DNA from: a virus | DNA length: 28,560 bases | Reading direction: 5' to 3' (one strand) | Virus record (IMG/VR): IMGVR_UViG_3300038825_001077 | Coordinates: 1 to 28,560 of that record | Shown: positions 6,553-11,747 of the stretch, piece by piece | Position numbering within the stretch: position 1 is the stretch's first letter | Layout: each line of letters opens with the position of its first letter | Notes under the pieces: model-generated | Told to the model about the DNA's origin: nothing | The model's database searches: none | Seen by the model: the letters and a program-made list of their open reading frames with translations, nothing else | Made by a program: the position numbers and the translations under genes

Positions 6553-6614
6553 TCCTTTTGTATGTTGCAATTCAGCAACACTGACGATGGCTTTTTATAG
6601 CCGAAACGAAAGGA
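6553..6614 (+). ncRNA. Hammerhead ribozyme (type III), variant core, overlaps the Shine-Dalgarno of the next gene
   Basis: All core elements are present in order. Stem III 5' strand TCCTTTTG (6553-6560); cleavage triplet GUA with U16.1 at 6561 and A17 at 6562; stem I TGTTGC/GCAACA (6563-6568 with 6575-6580, loop AATTCA); core box CTGACGA (6581-6587); stem II GGCT/AGCC (6589-6592 with 6599-6602); GAAA (6603-6606); stem III 3' strand CGAAAGGA (6607-6614), which pairs over 8 bp with one G-U. Predicted cut: 6562/6563. One extra U (6588) lies between A9 and stem II, a position where an extra nucleotide is known in a viroid hammerhead. AAAGGA (6609-6614), the ribosome site of the gene at 6619, lies wholly inside stem III. 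Confidence 0.86.
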
Positions 6615-6618
6615 ACTT

Positions 6619-6828
6619 ATGACTATTAAATATTTACCACTTAACCCAAGAGAAGAATATATTTATTCTAATGTAAATTATTTTACTGCTTGGTCTAAAA
6701 ATTTTAAATTTCAGTTTTCTAATACTACTGAATTAGAAGATTTTATTTCTAAAAATAATCTTACTGAAAAATTTTTAATTTATGCTGTTTACGATAACAC
6801 CGATGCTTGTATCGGTACTATTAACTAG
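6619..6828 (+). CDS. Small unknown protein (69 aa), first gene of the rightward operon
   Basis: Not recognised. MTIKYLPLNPREEYIYSNVN opens a soluble, aromatic-rich protein. The pattern with FTAWSKNFKFQFSNTTELED resembles small alpha/beta folds, with no membrane segment. Its Shine-Dalgarno AAAGGA (6609-6614) is paired in stem III of the hammerhead ribozyme, so its translation may depend on ribozyme folding or cleavage. It is 8 bp ahead of the ArdC-N-like gene, whose own ribosome site AGGAGG overlaps this stop region. Confidence 0.72.
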   Translation: MTIKYLPLNPREEYIYSNVNYFTAWSKNFKFQFSNTTELEDFISKNNLTEKFLIYAVYDNTDACIGTIN

Positions 6829-6836
6829 GAGGAAAT

Positions 6837-7088
6837 ATGGAATTTATAAATCATATAACTAAAGAATCTTATACTGGAAAAAACTTAGAACTTTTATCTA
6901 AGACAGGTTTTTCTGGTGAGTTTTTAACTTTTAACCAAGCATTTCAAGTTGGTGGTGTTGTACCGAAAGGTACTAAATCAGTTGCTAGTCTTGTGCGATT
7001 TCTTAACAACGATAATCCTAAGAAAGCACAATTTAAAAGGTTTGCTGTTTTTCATATATCACAAATTGAATTTAACAAGGAGGACTAA
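6837..7088 (+). CDS. ArdC N-terminal-domain-like protein (83 aa)
   Basis: The segment FLTFNQAFQVGGVVPKGTKS (residues about 30-49) followed by FKRFAVFHISQIE (about 65-77) matches the pattern of the ArdC N-terminal domain (WLTFkQA.elGG.VrKGeK, then fNvsQ). That domain binds ssDNA and in plasmid ArdC precedes a metallopeptidase domain. Here only the N-domain is present. ArdC proteins act against restriction or protect incoming ssDNA, so an early anti-restriction or ssDNA-binding role is plausible (inference). SD AGGAGG is 5 bp upstream; the stop overlaps the next start (TAATG). Confidence 0.68.
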   Translation: MEFINHITKESYTGKNLELLSKTGFSGEFLTFNQAFQVGGVVPKGTKSVASLVRFLNNDNPKKAQFKRFAVFHISQIEFNKED

Positions 7089-7288
7089 TGACTGATAATT
7101 TTATTTTTGATACGAAAGGTAAATTTACACGTACTGAAGCAGTTCAAAAAGCGATACAATTCGGTATCGATAGAGAATTACCTAAACTTAAAGAAAATGA
7201 AAAAATAGAAGTTAACGTACATATCAAGGAAGAGGGCATTGTTGTTGATGTTCTTAGAGTTGGTAAAGGAATGCAAAACGCAAAATAA
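7088..7288 (+). CDS. Small unknown protein (66 aa)
   Basis: Not recognised. It begins MTDNFIFDTKGKFTRTEAVQ and has a helix followed by a beta-strand pair (KIEVNVHIKEEGIVVDVLRV). Good Shine-Dalgarno AAGGAGG lies within the end of the ArdC-N-like gene and the start overlaps its stop by one base, so the two are co-translated. Confidence 0.72.
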   Translation: MTDNFIFDTKGKFTRTEAVQKAIQFGIDRELPKLKENEKIEVNVHIKEEGIVVDVLRVGKGMQNAK

Positions 7289-7297
7289 GGAGTTAAT

Positions 7298-7369
7298 ATG
7301 CCTACTCATTGGTTTATTTTATTATTATTTGTTAGCACTTTGATGTTAGCATTACCGCATTGGCTTTGA
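7298..7369 (+). CDS. Mini membrane protein (23 aa)
   Basis: ATG at 7298 with AAGGAG five bases upstream. The product is a single hydrophobic helix starting MPTHWFILLLFVSTLMLALP and ending at TGA 7367-7369. The strong ribosome site, 9-bp spacing from the previous stop and coherent membrane-helix composition support a real micro-protein. Function unknown. Confidence 0.6.
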   Translation: MPTHWFILLLFVSTLMLALPHWL

Positions 7370-7380
7370 TTATTTAAATT

Positions 7381-7425
7381 CATAGGGCAAAGTGAGGTTA
7401 TTTTTTGACCTCTATTTGCCTTATG
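7381..7425 (+). ncRNA. Long hairpin immediately 5' of the second hammerhead ribozyme
   Basis: Bases 7381-7391 (CATAGGGCAAA) pair with 7415-7425 (TTTGCCTTATG) over 11 bp including one G-U. After a 2x2 internal loop, GAGGT (7394-7398) pairs with ACCTC (7408-7412), closing a 9-nt loop rich in T. No T-tract follows, so it is not a plain terminator. It ends directly against ribozyme stem III, so after cleavage it would cap the 3' end of the upstream RNA. Confidence 0.75.
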
Positions 7426-7479
7426 TTCTGTCGTATACTTTTTTGTATACCTGATGAGTTCATTAAGAACGAAACAGAA
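7426..7479 (+). ncRNA. Hammerhead ribozyme (type III), canonical core
   Basis: Every conserved element is present. Stem III 5' strand TTCTG (7426-7430); cleavage triplet GUC with U16.1 at 7431 and C17 at 7432; stem I GTATAC/GTATAC (7433-7438 with 7445-7450, loop of six T); core box CTGATGA (7451-7457); stem II GTTC/GAAC (7458-7461 with 7467-7470, loop ATTAA); GAAA (7471-7474); stem III 3' strand CAGAA (7475-7479). Predicted self-cleavage is between 7432 and 7433. It lies between the 23-aa gene and the DUF932 gene; the AAAGGAGG ribosome site of the latter starts 7 nt after the ribozyme. Confidence 0.94.
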
Positions 7480-7496
7480 AATTAAAAGGAGGTATT

Positions 7497-8417
7497 ATGT
7501 TAATACATACTCAAGAAAATAATTTAGCAATTCCTGAAAAATTAAATTTTCAAGTTGAGCTAAAGCCTATGTCATTTCTTAAAGAATCTGAAAAAAGTTT
7601 CGTTGAGATACCAGATCATAGCGTTTTAATACGCAAAGATACGGAACAACCTTTATCAATCGTTGGTAATCGTTATGAGCCTACGCAATATTATGATATT
7701 ATTGAAAAACAAACTGAAGGATTAGAAAAATCTGGTTTGTTAAAAAATAGTAACTTTATTTGCAAAGACTTTTTGATTGATGGTGGCAGAAGATTTAAGC
7801 GAGAAGTCGTTTTAAAAGATTTAACTATTGAGCCGAAAGTTGGTGATCTAGTTCAGTTTACACAAACTGCAAAATCTTCACATGACGGATCACTTTGTAA
7901 TATTTCTGACTCTACTCCTAAACGATTAGCATGTGATAATGGAATGCTACAAGCTATTTGGCAATTAGTATTCAGCTTTCGTCATACTGTTGGTTTTGAT
8001 GTAGAAAATCTAGTGAGTATATTTAATTCATCAACTGAAAAATTTTTTGAAATGGAACCTTATTTTAAAACTATGGCTAATACAAAAATATCTGTAAAAG
8101 ATGTTGAGTTAGCTTTGAAGCAAACTATTTGTAAACGAAAAGCCACTAAGAAAAAAAATATTGATCATAGAGAAAAATTATTAGGTTGGTTAATTAATCA
8201 ATACAAAAAAGAAACTGTTGCTTTAGATGATACTGTTTGGGCATTTTATAATGCTTTAACTAATTGGGCAACGCACCCTGAATTGTATGATTATAAAGAA
8301 GATTCAAAGTTTTATAACATTGAGGAAAGTAATAAAAATCAAGTTTTATTATTCTTTAGATCTAAACAATGGGAAAACATTGCTTTTGATCCTATCAGAA
8401 GTAATCAATTTGTATGA
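7497..8417 (+). CDS. DUF932 family phage/plasmid protein
   Basis: 306 residues. Features of DUF932 are visible: an N-terminal half with GNRYEPTQYYDI (residues about 57-68), the central motif TPKRLACDNGM at about 140-150 (family form RLvCsNGm), and a helical C-terminal half with WAFYNALTNWATH. The family is common in phages and plasmids and often lies with recombination genes; its biochemical role is not established. Start: ATG 7497 with AAAGGAGG. Its mRNA would have a 5' end made by the hammerhead ribozyme upstream, with the stem I hairpin as cap. Confidence 0.85.
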   Translation: MLIHTQENNLAIPEKLNFQVELKPMSFLKESEKSFVEIPDHSVLIRKDTEQPLSIVGNRYEPTQYYDIIEKQTEGLEKSGLLKNSNFICKDFLIDGGRRFKREVVLKDLTIEPKVGDLVQFTQTAKSSHDGSLCNISDSTPKRLACDNGMLQAIWQLVFSFRHTVGFDVENLVSIFNSSTEKFFEMEPYFKTMANTKISVKDVELALKQTICKRKATKKKNIDHREKLLGWLINQYKKETVALDDTVWAFYNALTNWATHPELYDYKEDSKFYNIEESNKNQVLLFFRSKQWENIAFDPIRSNQFV

Positions 8418-8575
8418 TTAAACCACTTACTAGACAAACATCTTTTGCTGAACACAATATAGAAGCCTACGAAATAATCGTAGGTTTCTTATGTCAATGC
8501 AGAAAAGAAAAAAACCTAGATATGTATGTAATGTTTAATAGAAAAAGAAAATATTTAATGAGAGAATTATTATGA
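8414..8575 (+). CDS. Small unknown basic protein (53 aa)
   Basis: ATG at 8414 overlaps the DUF932 stop (ATGA) and its own TGA (8573-8575) overlaps the next ATG at 8572 (ATGA again). The product runs from MIKPLTRQTSFAEHNIEAYE to KRKYLMRELL. It is soluble and basic at the C-terminus; no family recognised. Coupling on both sides is the main support. A strong hairpin at 8461-8489 is inside the frame, so an alternative reading is a non-coding attenuator. Confidence 0.6.
   Translation: MIKPLTRQTSFAEHNIEAYEIIVGFLCQCRKEKNLDMYVMFNRKRKYLMRELL
8461..8489 (+). terminator. Strong hairpin inside the 53-aa gene, possible attenuator
   Basis: AGAAGCCTACG (8461-8471) pairs with CGTAGGTTTCT (8479-8489), 11 bp with one G-U, around a 7-nt A/T loop. 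This compact, purine-A/T-framed stem looks like many intrinsic terminators, but only a short T-rich tract is present and part of it is in the stem. It could reduce transcription into the lipoprotein gene. Confidence 0.4.
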
Positions 8576-8871
8576 AAATTTTTATTGTTTTATCTTTTCT
8601 TTTTATAATCAGTTGTTCTCATACCCCTATTGTAGATAGTAGGGGTAAGAGTTCTGCAAATATACAAGGCGATCATAATAGATTTCATGATGACCTTTAT
8701 ACTTGCAAAGATATAGCAAACGACAATACTAACGAGCTTTCCAATACTTCTAAAAAAGTATATAATGCCCTTAGATGGCGAGTGCTATGGCTATCTCCTA
8801 AACTAAAAACCAAAGATGATTTGGTAAATAATTGTTTAGAAGGTAGGGGATATAATGTCCTTAATAAATAA
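8572..8871 (+). CDS. Small lipoprotein (99 aa)
   Basis: The N-terminus MKIFIVLSFLFIISCSHTP is a lipoprotein signal with the lipid-attachment cysteine at residue 15. The mature part has two more cysteines, in YTCKDIANDN and NCLEGRGYNVLN, which may form a disulphide. It would sit in the periplasm or at the outer membrane. Proteins with an NCL.GRGYNVLN end occur in marine phages, as I recall, without known function. An early lipoprotein could serve superinfection exclusion (inference). Confidence 0.7.
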   Translation: MKIFIVLSFLFIISCSHTPIVDSRGKSSANIQGDHNRFHDDLYTCKDIANDNTNELSNTSKKVYNALRWRVLWLSPKLKTKDDLVNNCLEGRGYNVLNK

Positions 8872-8889
8872 TAATCCAAAGGAGGATTT

Positions 8890-9297
8890 ATGCTTAACGG
8901 CAAAGTGAAAAAAGTTTGGAACAATACAGAAAATAATGAGCCAAACTATACGATTGACTTAGTAGACGGACAAAGACTTTACTGTCGTGAGTTTATTAAT
9001 GTTAATGATAATGACGATATTACTTATATTGCTATAAATACTAAAACTAGCAAGAATGGTAATACTTATACGAATGTGACAGGTGTTACTGCACAAGGTC
9101 AACAACCTCAGCAACAACCACCTCAACAATCGTATACTCCAGAGCCTACAAGAACAGCAGTTACTAATGACCCGAATAGAAATATTTTTGTCACAGGTGT
9201 TGTTGGTCGTGCTATGGGTAGTGGCAACTTTCAAATACAAGATATTGATGCCCTTACTTCTGTAGCAATGGCTACTTATCAAAAATATTTTAATTAA
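8890..9297 (+). CDS. Putative OB-fold / ssDNA-binding protein with Pro-Gln-rich linker
   Basis: 135 residues. The first 65 residues (MLNGKVKKVWNNTENNEPNY, then alternating strands to YTNVTGVTAQG) look like a compact beta-barrel. A low-complexity QQPQQQPPQQ linker follows at about 72-82, then a conserved-looking tail RNIFVTGVVGRAMGSGNF and IDALTSVAMATYQKYF. Modular OB-fold plus flexible linker and tail recalls single-strand DNA-binding proteins, and it lies among recombination genes. I did not see decisive SSB motifs, so the function is tentative. Strong SD AAAGGAGG. Confidence 0.5.
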   Translation: MLNGKVKKVWNNTENNEPNYTIDLVDGQRLYCREFINVNDNDDITYIAINTKTSKNGNTYTNVTGVTAQGQQPQQQPPQQSYTPEPTRTAVTNDPNRNIFVTGVVGRAMGSGNFQIQDIDALTSVAMATYQKYFN

Positions 9298-9304
9298 AAT
9301 ATAT

Positions 9305-9329
9305 GGGGGATTAATTTCCCCCTATTTTT
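9305..9329 (+). terminator. Terminator-like hairpin before the HNH gene
   Basis: GGGGG (9305-9309) pairs with CCCCC (9318-9322) around an A/T loop, followed by TATTTTT (9323-9329). This is the form of a short intrinsic terminator, though the T-tract is interrupted. The T-tract runs straight into the ATG of the HNH gene at 9330, which has no good ribosome site, so the hairpin may limit its expression. Confidence 0.5.
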
Positions 9330-9602
9330 ATGCAAAGGCACACAAGAATTTTTTTCAAATATTGGGGTTATGGCGATCAACACATGCCAGATTGTTGGGC
9401 ACAGAATTGCGGAAAACCTGCAGTAGATATACATCACTTAATTGGTCGTGGCCAAGGTGGTGATCCTAAAAAGTTACGAGATAAAATAAATAATTTATAT
9501 CCATTATGTAGAGAATGTCATTTAAAGACAGATACCGATAGAGAGTTTAATGAAGAATTAAAAAAAGATTTAACAAGGAGGTTAAATGGAAGAAAATACT
9601 GA
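9330..9602 (+). CDS. HNH-type nuclease-like protein (90 aa)
   Basis: A zinc-ribbon HNH fold is visible: C22 and C27 (DCWAQNC), then AVDIHHLIGRGQGGD at 31-45 with H35/H36, NNLYPLCRECH at 54-64 with N54/N55 and C60-x2-C63-H64. The N-terminal RIFFKYWGYGDQ is shared with a family of short phage HNH proteins, which supports the start at 9330 despite the lack of a Shine-Dalgarno. Likely a structure-specific or nicking endonuclease in the recombination/replication operon. It overlaps the next gene by 17 bp. Confidence 0.82.
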   Translation: MQRHTRIFFKYWGYGDQHMPDCWAQNCGKPAVDIHHLIGRGQGGDPKKLRDKINNLYPLCRECHLKTDTDREFNEELKKDLTRRLNGRKY

Positions 9603-9945
9603 ATACGCAAATATAGGTTTTGATCCAAATGCTTTATCTTATTTAGAAGATAAACTCGGATTAATATTTGCTAATGAAGATACTGCTTATGATCTTATGA
9701 AAAAGCATGAAAAAGTTTTAATAAGTGAACTTACTAAAATGTTTATGAATACAGATTATAAAAATACAACTGAATTAAATGCGCACATTTATACTAGTGG
9801 GCAATACAAAGAGTTTCTTAAGAATTATGAAGTGATTCTTGGGAAAAGGAATCGTGCTAAAATTAGGTACGAAACCTTTAAATCCTTTCGTAATGATTTA
9901 CGAACTAAATCTGTGAATGAAAGGGAATTGGCAAAACACATATAA
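9586..9945 (+). CDS. Unknown protein (119 aa)
   Basis: Not recognised. Highly helical, from MEENTEYANIGFDPNALSYL to NERELAKHI, with no membrane segment or cysteine motif. Strong AAGGAGG ribosome site lies inside the HNH gene end. The middle segment ELNAHIYTSGQYKEFLKNYE and the basic C-terminal half (KRNRAKIRYETFKSFRNDLR) suggest a small scaffold or nucleic-acid-associated protein, but this is only composition. Confidence 0.68.
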   Translation: MEENTEYANIGFDPNALSYLEDKLGLIFANEDTAYDLMKKHEKVLISELTKMFMNTDYKNTTELNAHIYTSGQYKEFLKNYEVILGKRNRAKIRYETFKSFRNDLRTKSVNERELAKHI

Positions 9946-9954
9946 GGAGGTTTT

Positions 9955-10149
9955 ATGAGCCAAAATGACGGTATAATTAATTATCTTAAACAAGGTAAAA
10001 AATTAACACCTATAAAAGCACTCAATAAATTTGGGTGTTTTAGATTAAGTGCTAGAATATTTGATTTAAAACAAATGGGTTATAATATAGAATGCACTAA
10101 TGTTAGCAAGAATGGTAAGCATTTTGCTGAATATAAACTTATACAATAG
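9955..10149 (+). CDS. HTH_39-type helix-turn-helix protein (64 aa)
   Basis: The whole protein matches the small phage helix-turn-helix family PF14090: IINYLKQGKKLTPIKALNKF, then GCFRLSARIFDLKQMGYNIE, ending with a beta wing HFAEYKLIQ. It would bind DNA and may regulate phage promoters or help in replication. It has a strong AAGGAGG site and lies 9 bp after the previous gene. Confidence 0.82.
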   Translation: MSQNDGIINYLKQGKKLTPIKALNKFGCFRLSARIFDLKQMGYNIECTNVSKNGKHFAEYKLIQ

Positions 10150-10158
10150 GGAGGTATA

Positions 10159-10350
10159 ATGTCTGTTAGATTTACAGATTGGGTTTTAGAGGGATCAGAA
10201 GATCATGATAAAACTGTTACTGAATCAAAACAGTTAGAAAAAAAAATACTGAAAGATAATCCTACACTAGCGAAACAATCTTATAGTAATTCTGCTGTTA
10301 ATAAAATGTTGTCTAAAGATTTCAAAAAACATTTCGGTAAGAAAAAATGA
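10159..10350 (+). CDS. Small unknown charged protein (63 aa)
   Basis: Not recognised. MSVRFTDWVLEGSEDHDKTV opens a lysine-rich, probably helical protein that ends KHFGKKK. Ribosome site GGGAGG upstream; the stop overlaps the nuclease gene start by 4 bp (ATGA), so it may be a partner of that nuclease. Confidence 0.65.
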   Translation: MSVRFTDWVLEGSEDHDKTVTESKQLEKKILKDNPTLAKQSYSNSAVNKMLSKDFKKHFGKKK

Positions 10351-11138
10351 AATCAATAGATACATTATGTTTTGATAAATGGGAGTTAGAGAAACCTCTT
10401 CTCCCATTATCGTGGTCGCATATAAGTCAGTTCGCTACTAAAAGACCTCAATGGGCATTGCAAAGAATATTCGGATATAAATTTCCGACTAATCCTGCGA
10501 TGGAACGAGGTAGTTCAGTTGAACATGGCTTGCATATGTTATTGAAAGGCGATACTTTAGAGAATGCTACAAAAAGCATGTATTATCAATATGACGAAAA
10601 ATTAAAAGATATCGTTGATGATAATATTGCTAAAGAAAGAAATACTTTATTACCTTTGTTAGAAGCATTTTATAAATACTTTGAAAAACAAAATTGGGAA
10701 CTATTAAGTTTTCAAGAGGAAGTATTAACTACAGTTATGGATATTCCTGTCCGTGGTTTTACTGACTTTCATTTTGAAGATAAAGATACTAAAGAAGATT
10801 TTTATATAGATCTAAAAACTTCTAAGACTATGCCTAACGCAATACCAAATGCACATGCAATGCAACAATCAATTTATGCTAAGGCTACAAATGCTCGGCA
10901 AAATTTAGTATATGGTACATACTATAAAACTAAGCCGACTGTTGTTAAGCCTTATGCAGTAGAGGACACTAACCAATATTTGAAAATGGTTAATCATATG
11001 GTGCTTTCAATGGAACATTATTTACTTCGTATGGATAATAAAGAGGATATTGTTAAATCAATAATTCCTGATCCTTCGGATTGGTGGTGGAACGAAGAAA
11101 GTCTTGTGAAAGCTAGAATCAAAGTTTGGGGTTACTAG
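10347..11138 (+). CDS. RecB/Cas4-like PD-(D/E)XK exonuclease
   Basis: 263 residues. Motifs in order: LSWSHISQFATKRP at 21-34, ERGSSVEHGLHMLL at 53-66 with H60, RGFTDFHFE at 136-144 with D140, IDLKTSK at 154-160 with D155 and K157, and QQSIYAKAT at 173-181. This is the Cas4/PDDEXK_1 form of the fold, used by phages as a 5'-3' exonuclease that makes ssDNA for annealing-based recombination. No Cys cluster of true Cas4 is seen. It ends the rightward operon. Confidence 0.88.
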   Translation: MKSIDTLCFDKWELEKPLLPLSWSHISQFATKRPQWALQRIFGYKFPTNPAMERGSSVEHGLHMLLKGDTLENATKSMYYQYDEKLKDIVDDNIAKERNTLLPLLEAFYKYFEKQNWELLSFQEEVLTTVMDIPVRGFTDFHFEDKDTKEDFYIDLKTSKTMPNAIPNAHAMQQSIYAKATNARQNLVYGTYYKTKPTVVKPYAVEDTNQYLKMVNHMVLSMEHYLLRMDNKEDIVKSIIPDPSDWWWNEESLVKARIKVWGY

Positions 11139-11140
11139 TT

Positions 11141-11219
11141 GCCAATCCTCGCCTTTCGACCTCGTAAGTAATAGTATGAGGATATTATAGATTAGATGCA
11201 AGTAGCATGAGTGATTGGC
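11141..11219 (+). ncRNA. Structured element at the end of the rightward operon
   Basis: GCCAATC (11141-11147) pairs perfectly with GATTGGC (11213-11219). Inside, CCTC (11160-11163) can pair with GAGG (11178-11181), and ATGC (11195-11198) with GCAT (11204-11207), giving a multi-branched fold of 79 nt. It starts 2 bp after the nuclease stop and is followed by TTTCTT, so it may terminate or protect the 3' end of the rightward mRNA. It lacks T-loop and anticodon signals of tRNA and the hammerhead core. Function unknown. Confidence 0.45.
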
Positions 11220-11253
11220 TTTCTTAGGTGTTACAAATTTAATCGTCTATTAC

Positions 11254-11292
11254 AAAAAAACAGGGGGGGTATGAATATACCTTATCCCCCCT
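11254..11292 (-). terminator. Intrinsic terminator of the leftward late operon
   Basis: On the minus strand, AGGGGGG (11292-11286) pairs with CCCCCCT (11268-11262), and seven T residues follow across 11260-11254 after one C-to-G break. It lies 18 bp downstream of the last leftward gene (stop at 11310). This GC-rich stem plus T-run is the clearest terminator in the window. Confidence 0.78.
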
Positions 11293-11309
11293 AAAAACTC
11301 TCTGAGGAG

Positions 11310-11612
11310 CTATTTTAGAGGTATTTTTCGCATACTTTTAACACAACCGAGGGGTATTATGTTCCTATCGCCAAAATATCCATCATCTGAGTAACTTGAA
11401 AAAGTGTAAATATATTTTTTATCTTGTTTAAATATATAGGCGAAACTACTAATTATCGCAGTTTTCATTTTGCAAAAATCTTCTAAACTAACAATAGTAG
11501 AATCGCCTACAATATCTTCCCACACTATTTCGTGGAAATCATATGGTATATTATTTCTTTTTAGATTTTTTTTTCTTTTTCTTTTTAGGGGGTCTGCCTT
11601 TTTTAGAGCCAT
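11310..11612 (-). CDS. Conserved-type unknown phage protein (100 aa)
   Basis: Residues from about 30 (VWEDIVGDSTIVSLEDFCKM, then KTAIISSFAYIFKQDKKYI and SYSDDGYFGDRNIIPLGCVK) follow a pattern I know from small phage proteins of unknown function that end in IPKGCIKSI-like motifs. The first 20 residues are a lysine-arginine tract coded by A-rich DNA that is also read in another frame by the 27-aa gene at 11551-11634. Start: ATG 11612 with AGGGA upstream. Last gene before the leftward terminator. Confidence 0.68.
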   Translation of the reverse strand: MALKKADPLKRKRKKNLKRNNIPYDFHEIVWEDIVGDSTIVSLEDFCKMKTAIISSFAYIFKQDKKYIYTFSSYSDDGYFGDRNIIPLGCVKSMRKIPLK

Positions 11613-11634
11613 AAGTCCCTTTACCGTAAGGCAT
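11551..11634 (-). CDS. Tiny basic protein MPYGKGTYGSKKGRPP... (27 aa), overlapping frame
   Basis: ATG at 11634 overlaps the stop of the 37-aa gene (TAATG). The product is MPYGKGTYGSKKGRPP followed by seven lysines and SKKK. Short proteins with a GKGTYGSK..GRPPKKK pattern recur in marine phage genomes as far as I recall, which argues that the frame is real although it overlaps the 100-aa gene by 62 bp in another frame. It may bind DNA or be a virion or lysis-associated peptide; unknown. Confidence 0.58.
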   Translation of the reverse strand: MPYGKGTYGSKKGRPPKKKKKKKSKKK

Positions 11635-11747
11635 TAATGTAAAATCCAATTATGGATTGCAAGAGTTATACCAACAATTATTATTGCTTGTATCCACCAT
11701 TTCAATTCCATAAATGAATCCCACCATTTTTCAATTTTCTGTTTCAT
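11634..11747 (-). CDS. Small membrane protein (37 aa)
   Basis: MKQKIEKWWDSFMELK followed by one transmembrane helix (WWIQAIIIVGITLAIHNWIL). The ATG overlaps the holin stop as ATGA and its stop overlaps the next start as TAATG, so it is coupled on both sides. Its place directly after a holin suggests a lysis accessory such as an antiholin or a second small holin (inference). Confidence 0.62.
   Translation of the reverse strand: MKQKIEKWWDSFMELKWWIQAIIIVGITLAIHNWILH

Larger units (their letters stand above)
5974..6618. promoter_or_regulatory. Divergent intergenic control region
   Basis: About 640 bp without a long reading frame between the leftward VRR-NUC operon and the rightward operon. Promoters for both are expected here. 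It holds an inverted repeat at 5979-6015, a 14-bp direct repeat (5992-6005 and 6271-6284), a 13-bp near-repeat (6128-6140 and 6188-6200), a 7+7 dyad at 6160-6175, two possible mini-genes, hairpins at 6430-6471 and 6516-6539, and a hammerhead ribozyme at 6553-6614. I could not assign a convincing -35/-10 pair by eye. Confidence 0.6.

Noticed and set aside
6387-6581. 64-codon minus-strand reading frame across the divergent region
   Set aside because: It is antisense to the hairpins and ribozyme, has no good ribosome site and no recognisable protein features.
8959-9282. 107-codon minus-strand reading frame opposite the possible ssDNA-binding protein gene
   Set aside because: It lies antisense to a gene with a strong ribosome site and coherent operon position; the peptide looks like shadow sequence.
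11141-11220. tRNA gene, because of a 7-bp acceptor-like stem and 79-nt length
   Set aside because: No TTC-type T-loop, D-arm or anticodon arm fits on either strand.
11295-11330. CTGAGGA on the plus strand near the end of the 100-aa gene as a third hammerhead core
   Set aside because: No GAAA box or paired stem II follows; it is the antisense of a coding end and terminator region.
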